DNA from: Acidobacteriaceae bacterium KBS 146
GTDB taxonomy: Bacteria > Acidobacteriota > Terriglobia > Terriglobales > Acidobacteriaceae
Direction: 5' to 3'
Assembly: GCA_000688615.1 (NCBI GenBank)
Contig: JHVA01000001.1
Location: forward strand, 3,038,001-3,102,000
DNA length: 64,000 nt
Position numbers and translations under genes: made by a program. How positions within the stretch are numbered: the stretch's first letter is position 1; every line of letters begins with the position of its first letter. Below are positions 26,410-35,148 of this stretch, piece by piece. The notes beneath the pieces are model-generated. The model worked only from the letters and a program-made list of their open reading frames with translations, made no database searches and was not told the origin of the DNA.

Positions 26410-26961
26410 ATGGAAGATCTGCAAACGAAAAAAAGTAAGGTGGCTGACTTCCTCCAGACACTCACCTCTCCCGGCCGTCTCAACCTGACGTTCAACATTC
26501 TCGAGTCCCCGACGAAGCGACCCGATGGAACAGCCCCCGAGATCGAAGTTGAGTTCTCTGGGCCGGACGTCCCTCTGCTCCTGGCCCGCAACGGTGAGCT
26601 TCTGCTCTCCATCGAGCACATCGCAGCCAAGATGCTCCGCTTCGAGCACGAAGACCATGATCGCATCTCGTTCGATGCCGAGAACTTCAAGGTTCTCCGA
26701 CTGCAGGAGCTCCAGATGGCTGCCGAGGTAGCCATCGAACGCGTCCGCCGGACCGGCCAGCCGTACAGTTTCGCCCCGATGAGCTCGCGAGAACGGCGAT
26801 TGCTGCACCTCGCCCTCGCTTCTTCGGGACTGCCGACAGCGTCCTCCGGCGAAGGCCCGCGGCGCTGCGTTGTGCTGTATCCCGAAGGGGAAAAACCTCC
26901 AGCGCCACCGACGAAGGACGATCGCGCCCAGGCGATTCGCCAGCGCTTCCGCCGCCGCTAG
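26410..26961 (+). CDS. khpB: KhpB/Jag-like RNA-binding protein (KH/R3H)
   Basis: A 183-residue protein. The middle ('GELLLSIEHIAAKMLRFEH') matches the KH part of Jag, and 'FAPMSSRERRLLHLALASSG' matches the R3H motif in which Arg and His face RNA. It lacks the long N-terminal Jag domain of Firmicutes. Placed after yidC, its usual partner location. KhpB binds RNA and influences cell division genes in other phyla. It ends with a basic 'RQRFRRR'. Confidence 0.87.
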   Translation: MEDLQTKKSKVADFLQTLTSPGRLNLTFNILESPTKRPDGTAPEIEVEFSGPDVPLLLARNGELLLSIEHIAAKMLRFEHEDHDRISFDAENFKVLRLQELQMAAEVAIERVRRTGQPYSFAPMSSRERRLLHLALASSGLPTASSGEGPRRCVVLYPEGEKPPAPPTKDDRAQAIRQRFRRR

Positions 26962-27071
26962 CAACAACCTGCTGCGAGCGGCTCCACGTGAAGCGCTCTT
27001 CCGAGCGCAGACAGAAATTACGCAACCGCATCTTGCAACACCAGCCGTCGTCTCGTGGCTGAAGGCGGGGC

Positions 27072-27782
27072 TCACGCCGTTACGCGGAACCTCCGTCGGA
27101 CAGCGCCTGCAGCTCCCAGCACGCCGGTAGCGACCAGCAACAGACTTCCCGGTTCCGGCGCTACTGCGGTCGGTGGTCCTGGAGGAGGTGGGGGCGGTGG
27201 AGGAGGGTTGTCTCCCCCATTTCCGCCCGACGGTGGATTGTTGCCACCGATTCCGCCCCCTCCGCCGCCCCAGCCACCCGGGACACCTCCAAGACCGCCG
27301 CCCATTCCTGGATTCCAACCTCCAGACGGTCCATTGTTCGAAGCCAGCAGACCCTGCGGTCCGTCCTGCACCGGTCCTGCAACCGAATCATCGTCTGGAA
27401 AGATGCTGCCCAGAAATGCAGGAGCGGGTTCAAAGCTGACTGTCTTGCTCAGTTGCGATGGTTCAATCGGAAGCTCTCCACACGCAAACTCAAGCTCTCG
27501 CAACATCTCCTCCCGGGTCATCTTCGGTCGCTGCAGTCGTGCGGGAAGCACCCGCGTCCGAGGATGCGGCTTTGGACGACTGAACGCTGCGACCTTGCGA
27601 TGGACATAATGGTGCAGCCGATGGCTTGCGGCGTTCGCGCGCTTCATCAGATCCGAATGCGCCAGCTGATCGCGATACTCCGCGACCCACCGTTCGCACT
27701 CCGTCGAAGCGTGAACCGGAACGCCAGTGGCAGCAGAAGCAAAGACCAGGAGAAGAACCAAAGCACATGTAATACGCGGCAT
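27072..27782 (-). CDS. PEP-CTERM sorting-domain protein with poly-Gly and poly-Pro regions
   Basis: A 236-residue secreted protein started at the ATG at 27782, giving a signal peptide (PRITCALVLLLVFASAATG). The C-terminus is a PEP-CTERM anchor: 'APEPGSLLLVATGVLGAAGA' then 'VRRRF', recognised by exosortase for sorting to the surface. Before it lie a Gly-rich stretch and nine consecutive prolines, which would need EF-P for translation. No exosortase gene is in the window. Role unknown. Confidence 0.85.
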   Translation of the reverse strand: MPRITCALVLLLVFASAATGVPVHASTECERWVAEYRDQLAHSDLMKRANAASHRLHHYVHRKVAAFSRPKPHPRTRVLPARLQRPKMTREEMLRELEFACGELPIEPSQLSKTVSFEPAPAFLGSIFPDDDSVAGPVQDGPQGLLASNNGPSGGWNPGMGGGLGGVPGGWGGGGGGIGGNNPPSGGNGGDNPPPPPPPPPGPPTAVAPEPGSLLLVATGVLGAAGAVRRRFRVTA

Positions 27783-27971
27783 CACAGATAACCCAGGGGC
27801 CCAGGTGGCTCTACGGCCACCTGCGAAATAATCCATCTGCCCGTGAGTTATGCAATTGGGAAGCCAAAGAAGGGTGCCACGTTTTCGGTGCAGTTATGTA
27901 TGCAAATTGCAGCAAAATAGAGATTCTTTTTCCATTTTGCTTCGAAACGAGGAAGGAGTTTTCCAGGGTGA

Positions 27972-28502
27972 TTACGCAAAACTTTGCATATTACCGATCC
28001 TATTAGCACCTTCCGGCATCGGAATTCTCTCCTGCGTGATCACGTCGCTCTCAACGAACTTCTGCCATTCACTGGATTCGGCGATTCGCTTCAGGTCCGT
28101 GTTTTTAGAGACGAGCATGCGCATCAGTAACGCCCGCACGACGGTCATCCCGGCAACATGGCCCAGCGGGCCCATGCGTAAGGAGAAGCGAATCTCGTCT
28201 CGCACACGGGTGCCGTCATCCATCGGAGCGAAGTGATGGTCGTGCTCGAAGTGACGAAACAGTCCTGCGGTAGTCACTTCCCGAAAGTAGCTGTAAGGCC
28301 GGATACAATCGATCCGGCTTGTATGCTCTCGCCAGCCCAGCATCCACTCAACGGTGTCGCCGCACTGCAGGGAGTCCCGTCGCGATTCAGATCCTGCAGC
28401 GATACCATCGCGACTGCTTGGATAAAACCCTCTACTTGTAGCAAGTAAAAAGCATCGCTCCACGGGTGCATTCACCCAGGTCGTCAATCGGATCGTAATC
28501 AT
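27972..28502 (-). CDS. SRPBCC-like (START/Bet v1 fold) protein
   Basis: A 176-residue protein opening 'MITIRLTTWVNAPVERCFLL', the classic entry of polyketide-cyclase/START-like proteins, with 'RMGPLGHVAGMTVVRALL' as the long C-terminal helix. It would form a hydrophobic pocket for a small molecule. Start uncertain: ATG at 28502 is chosen over 28520, and neither has a clear ribosome binding site. Confidence 0.75.
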   Translation of the reverse strand: MITIRLTTWVNAPVERCFLLATSRGFYPSSRDGIAAGSESRRDSLQCGDTVEWMLGWREHTSRIDCIRPYSYFREVTTAGLFRHFEHDHHFAPMDDGTRVRDEIRFSLRMGPLGHVAGMTVVRALLMRMLVSKNTDLKRIAESSEWQKFVESDVITQERIPMPEGANRIGNMQSFA

Positions 28503-28722
28503 ATGGGAGAAACCATCCATCGCTCGAGTGGCCTAAGGGAAGCAAGAGACGTTAAGACGCAAACTCTTCTAAGTAGTTGGATGCACTGCGCGGCATTTGG
28601 GAAGCCAGTATGCCTAAGATGTCGCGCAGGACGCAACACCTGTTGATGTAGCGGGTGGCAGCCGCGGTGCTCGATCCACGTAACGTTTACACGTTTAGTC
28701 TTTTACTTTGGATGGAGTTAGC

Positions 28723-28754
28723 GCAGGGCCCTGCAATCTTTTGCAGGGCCCTGC
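28723..28754. repeat. Double palindrome downstream of thrS
   Basis: GCAGGGCCCTGCA, six bases, then TGCAGGGCCCTGC. Each arm is itself a palindrome, and the two pair into a 13-bp stem. It lies 38 bases past the thrS stop and may act as terminator, though no T-run follows. Confidence 0.6.
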
Positions 28755-28791
28755 TGCTGCTACGAAACCCTATATGGAAGCTGCATCCGCT

Positions 28792-30840
28792 CTAGAGCGT
28801 GGTTCCTCTGGAAGCCACGAGAGCCTTAGCCCTCTCCACAAACGCTGTGAGTGGCACGCTGCCCTCATCGCCTTTGCCTCTCGTCCGCACGCTCACCGCC
28901 TCTGACGCGGCTTCCTTGTCGCCCATCACAAGCACGAACGGAACCTTCTGCATGGTGAACTCGCGGATCTTCGCATTCATCTTCTCGTTCCGCGAATCCA
29001 GCTCCACGCGCAGTCCGGCGGCCTCAAGCTTCGCCTTCACCGCCGCCGCATACTCCACGTGCTTTTCCGAGATCGGCACAATGCCGACCTGCACCGGAGC
29101 CAGCCACAGCGGGAACGCTCCGGCGTAGTGCTCGATCAGCACGCCGAAGAAACGCTCCACCGAGCCGAACAGCGCGCGATGCACCATCACCGGGCGATGC
29201 TTCTCGCCGTCCTCGCCCGTGTACTCCAGCTCGAAGCGCTGCGGCAGGTTGAAGTCGAACTGCACCGTCGACAACTGCCAGAGGCGTCCGAGAACATCGA
29301 CCAGCTTGATATCGATCTTCGGTCCGTAGAACGCAGCCTCGCCCGGAATCTCGCGATAGGGAATCCCCTTCGCATCCAGCACCTTCTTAAGCGAACCAAC
29401 CGCCGTCTCCCAGTGCTCTGCCGAGCCCACATAGCTCTTCTGGTCCTTCGGATCCCAGGTCGAAAGCTCCACCTTGAACTCTGCGAAGCCAAACGCCTTC
29501 AGCACCTCGTCGGCAAACTCCACGCAAGCCGCAATCTCGCTCTCGATCTGCTCCGGCGTGCAGAAGATGTGGGCGTCGTCTTGAGTGAACCCACGCACGC
29601 GCAGCAGCCCGTGCATCGTACCGCTGCGCTCGTAGCGATACACATTGCCCAGCTCCGCATAGCGTTGCGGGAGATCGCGATAGCTCTTGGGGGAGTTCTT
29701 GTAGATCAGGATGTGGCCCGGGCAGTTCATCGGCTTCAGCCGGTACTCCGCGTCATCCAGCTCCATCGGCGGATACATATTCTGCGAGTAAAAGCCCTCG
29801 TGGCCCGAGATCTTCCACAGCTCGCGCCGCATGATGTGCGGGGTAAACACCATTTCGTAACCGCGACGGATACATTCATCGCGCATCCAGTCTTCCATCG
29901 TCTTGCGGATCAGACCGCCCTTGGGATGCCAGAAGATCAGCCCCGCGCCCGCAACCTCCTGGATCGAAAACAGGTCGAGCTGCTTGCCCAGCACACGATG
30001 GTCGCGCGCTTTGATCTCTTCCAGTCGCTTGAAGTGCTGTTCCAGGTCCTTCGCGTTGAAGAAGGCGGTGCCATACACGCGCTGCAGTTGCTGGTTCTTC
30101 TCATCGCCCAGCCAGTACGCTCCAGCAACACTCGTCACCTTGAAGGCCTTGACGCGGCCGGTCGAAGGCACATGCGGGCCGCGGCAGAAGTCGGTGAAGT
30201 TGCCGTTCTTATACAGCGAGATCTCCTCGCCCGGCTTGGTAAAGCGCTCGATGAAGTGCACCTTCATGAAGTCGCCGTGCTGCCTGTACTCTTCCAGGCC
30301 CTTCTCGCGGGGCTCATGTTCGCGGACAAACTTCTCGTCGCGCGCGACTACCTCGGCCATCTTCGCTTCGATGGCAGCCAGGTCAGTCTCCGAGAACGGA
30401 GTTTCGCGATAGACGTCGTAGAAGAACCCAGCGTCGGTCGCCGGTCCATGGCCCAGCTTCGTCTCCGGAAACAGCTCGAGGATCGCCGTCGCCATTACAT
30501 GCGCTGCGGAATGACGCACCACTTTCAGTGCAGCCTCGTCGTTCTCTTTCAGCAGCTCCAGCGCGACGTCTTCCGTCAGCGGTGCAGAAAGATCCACCAG
30601 CCTCTCCCCGGTCTCTCCAGCGGAGCTGTACATTCCCGCCTCGGTCTGAGCCTCCGCAGCCTCGTCCGCTGCCGTCTCGCCGGCAGGTGCAGGAACGGCA
30701 AGGGGTCGGACCCGGGCTACCACCACAGCAGCCGCAAGCCGGGGAGAGATGCTCATCGCAATGTCGAAAGGTGTGGTTCCACGCGCAACCTCGCGTACAG
30801 AACCATCCGGAAGCTGGACCTTAATACTCTGTTCACTCAT
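28792..30840 (-). CDS. thrS: Threonyl-tRNA synthetase
   Basis: A 682-residue class II synthetase with TGS domain (from residue 5), editing domain containing 'HSAAHVMATAILELFPETKLGHG', class II motifs ('YRYERSGTMHGLLRVRGFTQ', 'VMVHRALFGSVERF') and anticodon-binding C-terminus. The TGS domain carries an Ala/Glu-rich insertion of about 35 residues (about 45-80: 'AVPAPAGETAADEAAEAQTE'), which most ThrRS lack. No Shine-Dalgarno is visible at the chosen ATG. Essential enzyme charging tRNA-Thr. Confidence 0.97.
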   Translation of the reverse strand: MSEQSIKVQLPDGSVREVARGTTPFDIAMSISPRLAAAVVVARVRPLAVPAPAGETAADEAAEAQTEAGMYSSAGETGERLVDLSAPLTEDVALELLKENDEAALKVVRHSAAHVMATAILELFPETKLGHGPATDAGFFYDVYRETPFSETDLAAIEAKMAEVVARDEKFVREHEPREKGLEEYRQHGDFMKVHFIERFTKPGEEISLYKNGNFTDFCRGPHVPSTGRVKAFKVTSVAGAYWLGDEKNQQLQRVYGTAFFNAKDLEQHFKRLEEIKARDHRVLGKQLDLFSIQEVAGAGLIFWHPKGGLIRKTMEDWMRDECIRRGYEMVFTPHIMRRELWKISGHEGFYSQNMYPPMELDDAEYRLKPMNCPGHILIYKNSPKSYRDLPQRYAELGNVYRYERSGTMHGLLRVRGFTQDDAHIFCTPEQIESEIAACVEFADEVLKAFGFAEFKVELSTWDPKDQKSYVGSAEHWETAVGSLKKVLDAKGIPYREIPGEAAFYGPKIDIKLVDVLGRLWQLSTVQFDFNLPQRFELEYTGEDGEKHRPVMVHRALFGSVERFFGVLIEHYAGAFPLWLAPVQVGIVPISEKHVEYAAAVKAKLEAAGLRVELDSRNEKMNAKIREFTMQKVPFVLVMGDKEAASEAVSVRTRGKGDEGSVPLTAFVERAKALVASRGTTL

Positions 30841-31101
30841 AAACGTTATCTATAAGCATATTTCCTTTGCTTCTGTTGCACCAACTTCTTCCAGCACCAA
30901 CTTCTTTCAGGTTGCGCGCATCTGTCCATACAGAGACACACTGCCGGTCTCTGAGCCGCAGCAGCAGACGCGGAAACGACAAACCTCCATCGCTGACACA
31001 TGTAAGACCGCTTCAGGGAATTCCCTTCAATTGGTCTCCCGGCGGAAGCAGAGCACCATCTCCGTCCACGACATGTTTCACCAACTTAAAGGAATCTCAT
31101 T

Positions 31102-31359
31102 ATGCAGGTCCTATGTAAGCCGTCCGATGAAACTCCCGATCTCCGCTGTCCGGTATGTAACAAAGGATTTCTTCTTTATTGGGAGCGATCCTCGCACGAG
31201 CAGCGGCTAGCAGCCCTCCCCGATATCCGCCAGGCTCTCCGTGAACACCACGAAGACCTCAATTTCCTCACTCACCCCGGGCCCGCCTTCAATATTCCAA
31301 GCTGGTCTGGCCTTCCACAATTCTCGGCCGCCGCGCTGCTTGGTGGGGCTACCCTCTAA
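31102..31359 (+). CDS. Small CPxC zinc-ribbon-like protein, unknown function
   Basis: An 85-residue protein with AAAGGA upstream of its ATG. The N-terminal half has one CxxC pair in 'DLRCPVCNKGFLLYWERSSH', followed by 'LPDIRQALREHH', which resembles small zinc-binding proteins. The second half is hydrophobic and may not be conserved. Only one CxxC is present, so metal binding would need dimerisation or His. Unrecognised family. Confidence 0.5.
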   Translation: MQVLCKPSDETPDLRCPVCNKGFLLYWERSSHEQRLAALPDIRQALREHHEDLNFLTHPGPAFNIPSWSGLPQFSAAALLGGATL

Positions 31360-31369
31360 ATCAAAAAAA

Positions 31370-31407
31370 CCAGGGCGGGCCATCTGGAACGAGATGAACC
31401 GCCCTGG
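31370..31407. terminator. Inverted repeat, likely terminator
   Basis: Arms CCAGGGCGG / CCGCCCTGG with a 20-base loop. T-runs exist on the minus strand; on the plus strand only CCATTTAAAAA follows. It lies 10 bases after the small zinc-ribbon gene. Confidence 0.5.
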
Positions 31408-31527
31408 CCATTTAAAAATGGTGTCATTCCGAACGCCCGCCCTCCCGAGCCAAGCAAAGAATCCCTGTATCCCTCCTCTTCCGCGGTATCCTTGGTGCCA
31501 ATTGCGCCAGACCCGGGAGGAACACCT

Positions 31528-32607
31528 ATGCCCAGTTCGCGGAAATTTCTCTTCGCCGCCGCATTCCTCTGCTCCCTCTTCCTGCTCCACTCTCTCGCCC
31601 AACCCGCAGACGCCTGCACCAGGGCCGTGTATCTTGGCGCTGACGGCACCGTCATCACCGCCCGCAGCATGGACTGGAAGGTGGATGTAGCCACTAACCT
31701 CTGGATCTTTCCTCGCGGAATGCATCGGAGCGGCGAGGCCGGTCCCCGCTCGATTCACTGGACCTCGAAGTACGGCAGCGTCATCGCCACTGGGTATGAC
31801 GTCTCCACCACCGACGGCATGAATGAAAAGGGCCTGGTGGCCAATGTGCTTTGGCTGGTCGAATCGAAATATCCGACGCCTGGGACCACCTCAAAACCCA
31901 TGCTGGCCATCTCCGCCTGGGCCCAGTACGTCCTCGACAATTTCGCCACCGTGGAGGAGGCCGTCCAGCAGCTCCACAGCGAGCCTTTTATCGTGATTAC
32001 CGCCAATGTGCCCGGCGAAGAGCGCCTTGCGACGCTTCATCTCTCCATCTCCGACGCTAGTGGCGACAGCGCTATCTTCGAGTACGTCAATGGCCATCTC
32101 GTCGTCCATCACGATCGCAAGTACCAGATCATGACCAACTCGCCCACCTTCGACCAGCAGCTTGCGCTCGAGCAGTACTGGCGCCAGATTGGAGGCACCG
32201 TCTTTTTGCCAGGTACCAATCGTGCCTCTGACCGCTTCGCCCGCGCGTCCTTCTACATTAATGCAATTCCCAAAGACGAAGCCCCCGATGTTCTCGTCGC
32301 CAGCGTCTTCAGTGTCATCCGCAACGTCTCTGTCCCCTTCGGTATCAATACGCCCGACGAACCCAATATCTCCTCGACCCGCTGGCGCACCGTCTCCGAC
32401 CAGAAGCGCAAAATCTACTTCTTCGAATCAGCGCTGACCCCCAACACCTTCTGGGTCACTCTTAACGACATCGACTTCTCCCCTCTCACAGGAAAGGTCA
32501 TGAAGCTCGATTTAGGGACCAACCAAAGCAACACTTTTTCGGGTAACGCCCTCAAAAACTTCACGGCGGCTCAGCCGTTTCATTTTCTTGGCCTGCCGAC
32601 GCGGTAA
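31528..32607 (+). CDS. Choloylglycine hydrolase/penicillin acylase-like Ntn hydrolase, secreted
   Basis: A 359-residue protein started at the ATG at 31528 (GGGAGG upstream). After the signal peptide the nucleophile Cys30 ('ADACTRAVY') becomes N-terminal, followed by R46 and D49 in 'ITARSMDW', then 'MTNSP' with the conserved Asn. These match conjugated bile salt hydrolase/penicillin V acylase. Soil bacteria use such enzymes on N-acyl amides or acyl-homoserine lactones; the substrate here is unknown. Cleavage right before Cys needs the signal peptidase cut at A29. Confidence 0.88.
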   Translation: MPSSRKFLFAAAFLCSLFLLHSLAQPADACTRAVYLGADGTVITARSMDWKVDVATNLWIFPRGMHRSGEAGPRSIHWTSKYGSVIATGYDVSTTDGMNEKGLVANVLWLVESKYPTPGTTSKPMLAISAWAQYVLDNFATVEEAVQQLHSEPFIVITANVPGEERLATLHLSISDASGDSAIFEYVNGHLVVHHDRKYQIMTNSPTFDQQLALEQYWRQIGGTVFLPGTNRASDRFARASFYINAIPKDEAPDVLVASVFSVIRNVSVPFGINTPDEPNISSTRWRTVSDQKRKIYFFESALTPNTFWVTLNDIDFSPLTGKVMKLDLGTNQSNTFSGNALKNFTAAQPFHFLGLPTR

Positions 32608-32684
32608 TGGATCGGGTTCGCATCGGCGCAAATCAAGCGCCTTCAGTGGTTTGCTGCGCTACTCTGGAATGAGAGGCCCTCCCA

Positions 32685-33197
32685 ATGAATCGCTTTCGCT
32701 ATCTCCTTTTTGCTCTTCTTCTTGCTTTTTTTCTGATACCTACTGGTGCCAACGCACAGATCGCCGTCTATGCCGGCTTCAGCGGCGCCCCTATCAGCGG
32801 GGGAAGCACCAATACAGCGTTTGGTCCCCTGGTCGGCGTCTATAAGCAGACCGGCTATGCCGCCAACATCGTCAGCATCGGTGGCGATCTTCGCGGATCT
32901 TTCCTCACCCATGACAACTTCCACTACTACACCGGAGCTGCCGGTCCTCGCCTCGCTTTCAAGGCGCCCATCCTCCCCTTTCGCCCCTACGTGGAGGGTC
33001 TGGTCGGCGCAGGCAACGTCCAGAATGGCGGCGGTAACTCCAGTACCCATTTCAACTATCAGGTCGTCGCAGGTCTGGACACCACCATTCTTCCCCGCGT
33101 CGACTGGCGCGTGATCGAGTTCGACTACAGTGCTGTCTCAAGCTCCTCATTCAACGCCAAGATCTTCACCACCGGACTCGTCCTTCGCATCTGGTAA
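32685..33197 (+). CDS. Outer-membrane beta-barrel protein
   Basis: A 170-residue protein with a signal peptide (NRFRYLLFALLLAFFLIPTGANA) and an OmpA/Omp25-like barrel: alternating strands such as 'YAGFSGAPISGG' and 'LRPYVEG'-like 'FRPYVEGLVGAGN', ending with the terminal aromatic Trp expected for BamA insertion. Common surface protein type in Acidobacteria. No ligand is inferred. Confidence 0.75.
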   Translation: MNRFRYLLFALLLAFFLIPTGANAQIAVYAGFSGAPISGGSTNTAFGPLVGVYKQTGYAANIVSIGGDLRGSFLTHDNFHYYTGAAGPRLAFKAPILPFRPYVEGLVGAGNVQNGGGNSSTHFNYQVVAGLDTTILPRVDWRVIEFDYSAVSSSSFNAKIFTTGLVLRIW

Positions 33198-33229
33198 GCC
33201 TCTCATCTCTGTGTGGTAGGGTTGGCGGC

Positions 33230-33841
33230 ATGCGGATCGCGTTCTTCGGCGGAACCTTCGACCCACCCCATCGCGCCCATCTGGCCGTCGCCGGGACGGC
33301 CGCCGAAGCCTTTCAATTAGACTCCGTCCTGTTCGCTCCCGTCGGCCTCCAACCTCTCAAAGAGGGCCGTACCGCCACTCCCTTCGCCGACCGTCTCGCA
33401 ATGGTTGAGCTGGCCTGCACCGCCGATCCACGCTTCCATGCCTCCACCATCGACGCGCCCCTCCCTGACGCAAGCCCCAACTACACCGTCGATACCCTTG
33501 CCACGCTTCGCTCCCAGTTGCCTGACTCCAAACTCTTCAGCATCGTAGGAGCGGACAGCTTTCTCACCCTTCGACAATGGCGGCAACCAGACCGCCTGCT
33601 CGCTCTGGCCGAGTGGATCGTGGTCAGCCGCCCCGGCTCTCCCCTGGACGACCTCTCAAGCCTGCATCTCAGTCCGGTTCAGAAGGGCCAGATTCACATC
33701 GTCGAAACCATGTACGACGATCTGTCCGCGACAGCACTTCGTCAGCGGCTTGCCGAAGGACAAAGCTGCGACGACCTGCTTCCACCACCCGTCGCTGACT
33801 ACATTCGCCAGCACGGCCTGTATCGCAAAGCGCTCGCGTAG
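33230..33841 (+). CDS. nadD: Nicotinate-nucleotide adenylyltransferase
   Basis: A 203-residue NadD with 'FGGTFDPPHRAHLAVA'. The HxGH motif reads HRAH here, with Ala for Gly. Late motif 'SATALRQRL' (usually ISST/SATxIR) is present. It makes nicotinate adenine dinucleotide in NAD synthesis. It is followed by rsfS and rlmH, the common NAD/ribosome-maturation cluster. Confidence 0.93.
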   Translation: MRIAFFGGTFDPPHRAHLAVAGTAAEAFQLDSVLFAPVGLQPLKEGRTATPFADRLAMVELACTADPRFHASTIDAPLPDASPNYTVDTLATLRSQLPDSKLFSIVGADSFLTLRQWRQPDRLLALAEWIVVSRPGSPLDDLSSLHLSPVQKGQIHIVETMYDDLSATALRQRLAEGQSCDDLLPPPVADYIRQHGLYRKALA

Positions 33842-33892
33842 AGTTCTCCGGAATAAGATGTCATTCCACCGAAACTTCACAGTTCCCTATGA

Positions 33893-33940
33893 GGGTGTCA
33901 TCCCGAGAGCGGCCAGGAACCCCCGCATCTCGCAACCGTC
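33893..33940. repeat. Dispersed REP-like fragment
   Basis: GTGTCATCCCGAGAGCGGCC and on, a diverged relative of the copies at 26121 and 54765, in the nadD-rsfS gap. Confidence 0.45.
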
Positions 33941-34042
33941 CATCCAGTCCACCGGACCCAGGCGAAAGATCGAGAAAGAACCCACAATTGAGGACTGGCA
34001 TCCCAACAAAAGAACCCGCTACCATGGAGGTTAAGGAGCCGC

Positions 34043-34639
34043 ATGCCCTCAATCGAAAGCAATCAGCTACTGCTCGCCGCCGCCGCGGCCGCTGAAGACA
34101 AAAAGGCGGAAGACATTCGCATCCTCGCGCTCGATCCCGCGGAGAGCGGCCTGGCCGACTACTTCCTCATCTGCAACGGCACCAACGACCGCCAGAACCT
34201 CGCCATCTCCGATGAGATCGAGCTGCGACTCAAGCGCGAATTCGGCGTCTACCCCAACTCCGTCGAGGGCCGTCGTCAGGCCGAGTGGATCCTGATGGAC
34301 TACGTGGATTTCATCGTCCACGTCTTTTCGCCGGAAAAGCGTGCTTTCTACGGCCTTGAACGCCTGCGTAAGTCCGCCACCACGCTCTCGGTCGATGATA
34401 TCAACGCCGAGGTGAAAGCCCAGATCGCCTCCACCCGCAAAACGGCTTCGAAGGCGGCAAAGAAATCCGCTCTCCAAAAGAGTGCGAAGAAAACCGCAAC
34501 GAAGAAGGCTGTCACGAAGAAGGCAGCTGTAAAGACCGCTACGAAGAAGAAGACCGTCGTAGCCAAAAAGACACCTGCAAAGAAGAGCGCTGTCAAAACC
34601 AAGAAGCCGGCATCCTCGCGAACTCCTCGACCGCGATGA
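34043..34639 (+). CDS. rsfS: Ribosomal silencing factor RsfS with histone H1-like tail
   Basis: A 198-residue protein. Residues 1-115 are a complete RsfS ('LADYFLICNGTNDRQNLAIS', 'EWILMDYVDFIVHVF'), which binds L14 and blocks subunit joining under starvation. Residues about 130-198 are an added tail of Lys/Ala/Thr repeats ('KKTATKKAVTKKAAVKTATK'), like histone H1 C-termini. AAGGAG precedes the ATG. It overlaps rlmH by four bases. Confidence 0.93.
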   Translation: MPSIESNQLLLAAAAAAEDKKAEDIRILALDPAESGLADYFLICNGTNDRQNLAISDEIELRLKREFGVYPNSVEGRRQAEWILMDYVDFIVHVFSPEKRAFYGLERLRKSATTLSVDDINAEVKAQIASTRKTASKAAKKSALQKSAKKTATKKAVTKKAAVKTATKKKTVVAKKTPAKKSAVKTKKPASSRTPRPR

Positions 34640-35091
34640 TCCTCTATCTCGGCTCGATTACGGCGCGTGGCGGACGGACCAAATCCTCCGCCACCGGCGC
34701 CCTCATCGTTGAGTATCTCGAACGGGCCGGACGCTACACGCCGGTGGACTCCATCAGCTTTCCCGACGAAGACGCGCTCTTCGCCTGGGTTGAAAAAGGA
34801 AAGGGAAGAACCGGCTGTTTCGTGGTTCTTCTCGACTCCTCTGGCCGTCAGCTCTCCTCCGAGGAGATCGCGGCTTTCCTGACAAAGTTGCGTGATGACG
34901 GACAGCAGCGCGTTCTGCTCGCCATCGGCCCAGCGAGCGGCTGGTCCGAGGCATCACGAAAGCGAGCCAACTTCCTGCTCTCTCTTGGCCGCATCACTCT
35001 TCCCCACGAGCTCGCCGCCGCCGTCCTCGCAGAGCAGGTCTATCGCGCTCTCACCATCAGCGCAGGCCACCCATATCACTCCGGACATTGA
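34636..35091 (+). CDS. rlmH: 23S rRNA (pseudouridine1915-N3)-methyltransferase
   Basis: A 151-residue SPOUT methyltransferase. It shows 'SSATGALIVEYLER', 'VLLAIGPASGWSE' and the C-terminal knot 'HELAAAVLAEQVYRALTI' ending 'SAGHPYHSGH', the RlmH hallmark. It methylates pseudouridine 1915 in helix 69. ATGA overlap with rsfS shows translational coupling. Confidence 0.95.
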   Translation: MILYLGSITARGGRTKSSATGALIVEYLERAGRYTPVDSISFPDEDALFAWVEKGKGRTGCFVVLLDSSGRQLSSEEIAAFLTKLRDDGQQRVLLAIGPASGWSEASRKRANFLLSLGRITLPHELAAAVLAEQVYRALTISAGHPYHSGH

Positions 35092-35093
35092 GG

Positions 35094-35126
35094 CGCAAAA
35101 ACATCGGGTGCTCCGAAGAGCACCCG
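35094..35126 (-). terminator. Terminator of the TonB receptor gene
   Basis: Arms CGGGTGCTC / GAGCACCCG with loop CGAA; on the minus strand the stem is followed by ATGTTTTTG. It lies 23 bases past the receptor stop. Confidence 0.8.
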
Positions 35127-35148
35127 TAAGAAGGCTGATTGCCTCAAG

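Noticed and set aside
27173..27609. Long Pro/Arg-rich frame opposite the PEP-CTERM gene
   Set aside because: Shadow of the Gly/Pro-rich codons of the real gene on the other strand.
29059..30855. 598-codon frame on the strand opposite thrS
   Set aside because: Antisense shadow of a well-supported ThrRS; composition is Arg/His/Leu-rich nonsense.
30841..31101. T-box or leader peptide upstream of thrS
   Set aside because: No T-box core or Thr-codon run was seen in the minus-strand leader.
33750..34095. Short frames in the nadD-rsfS gap
   Set aside because: The gap holds a diverged REP-like fragment; frames lack ribosome binding sites.
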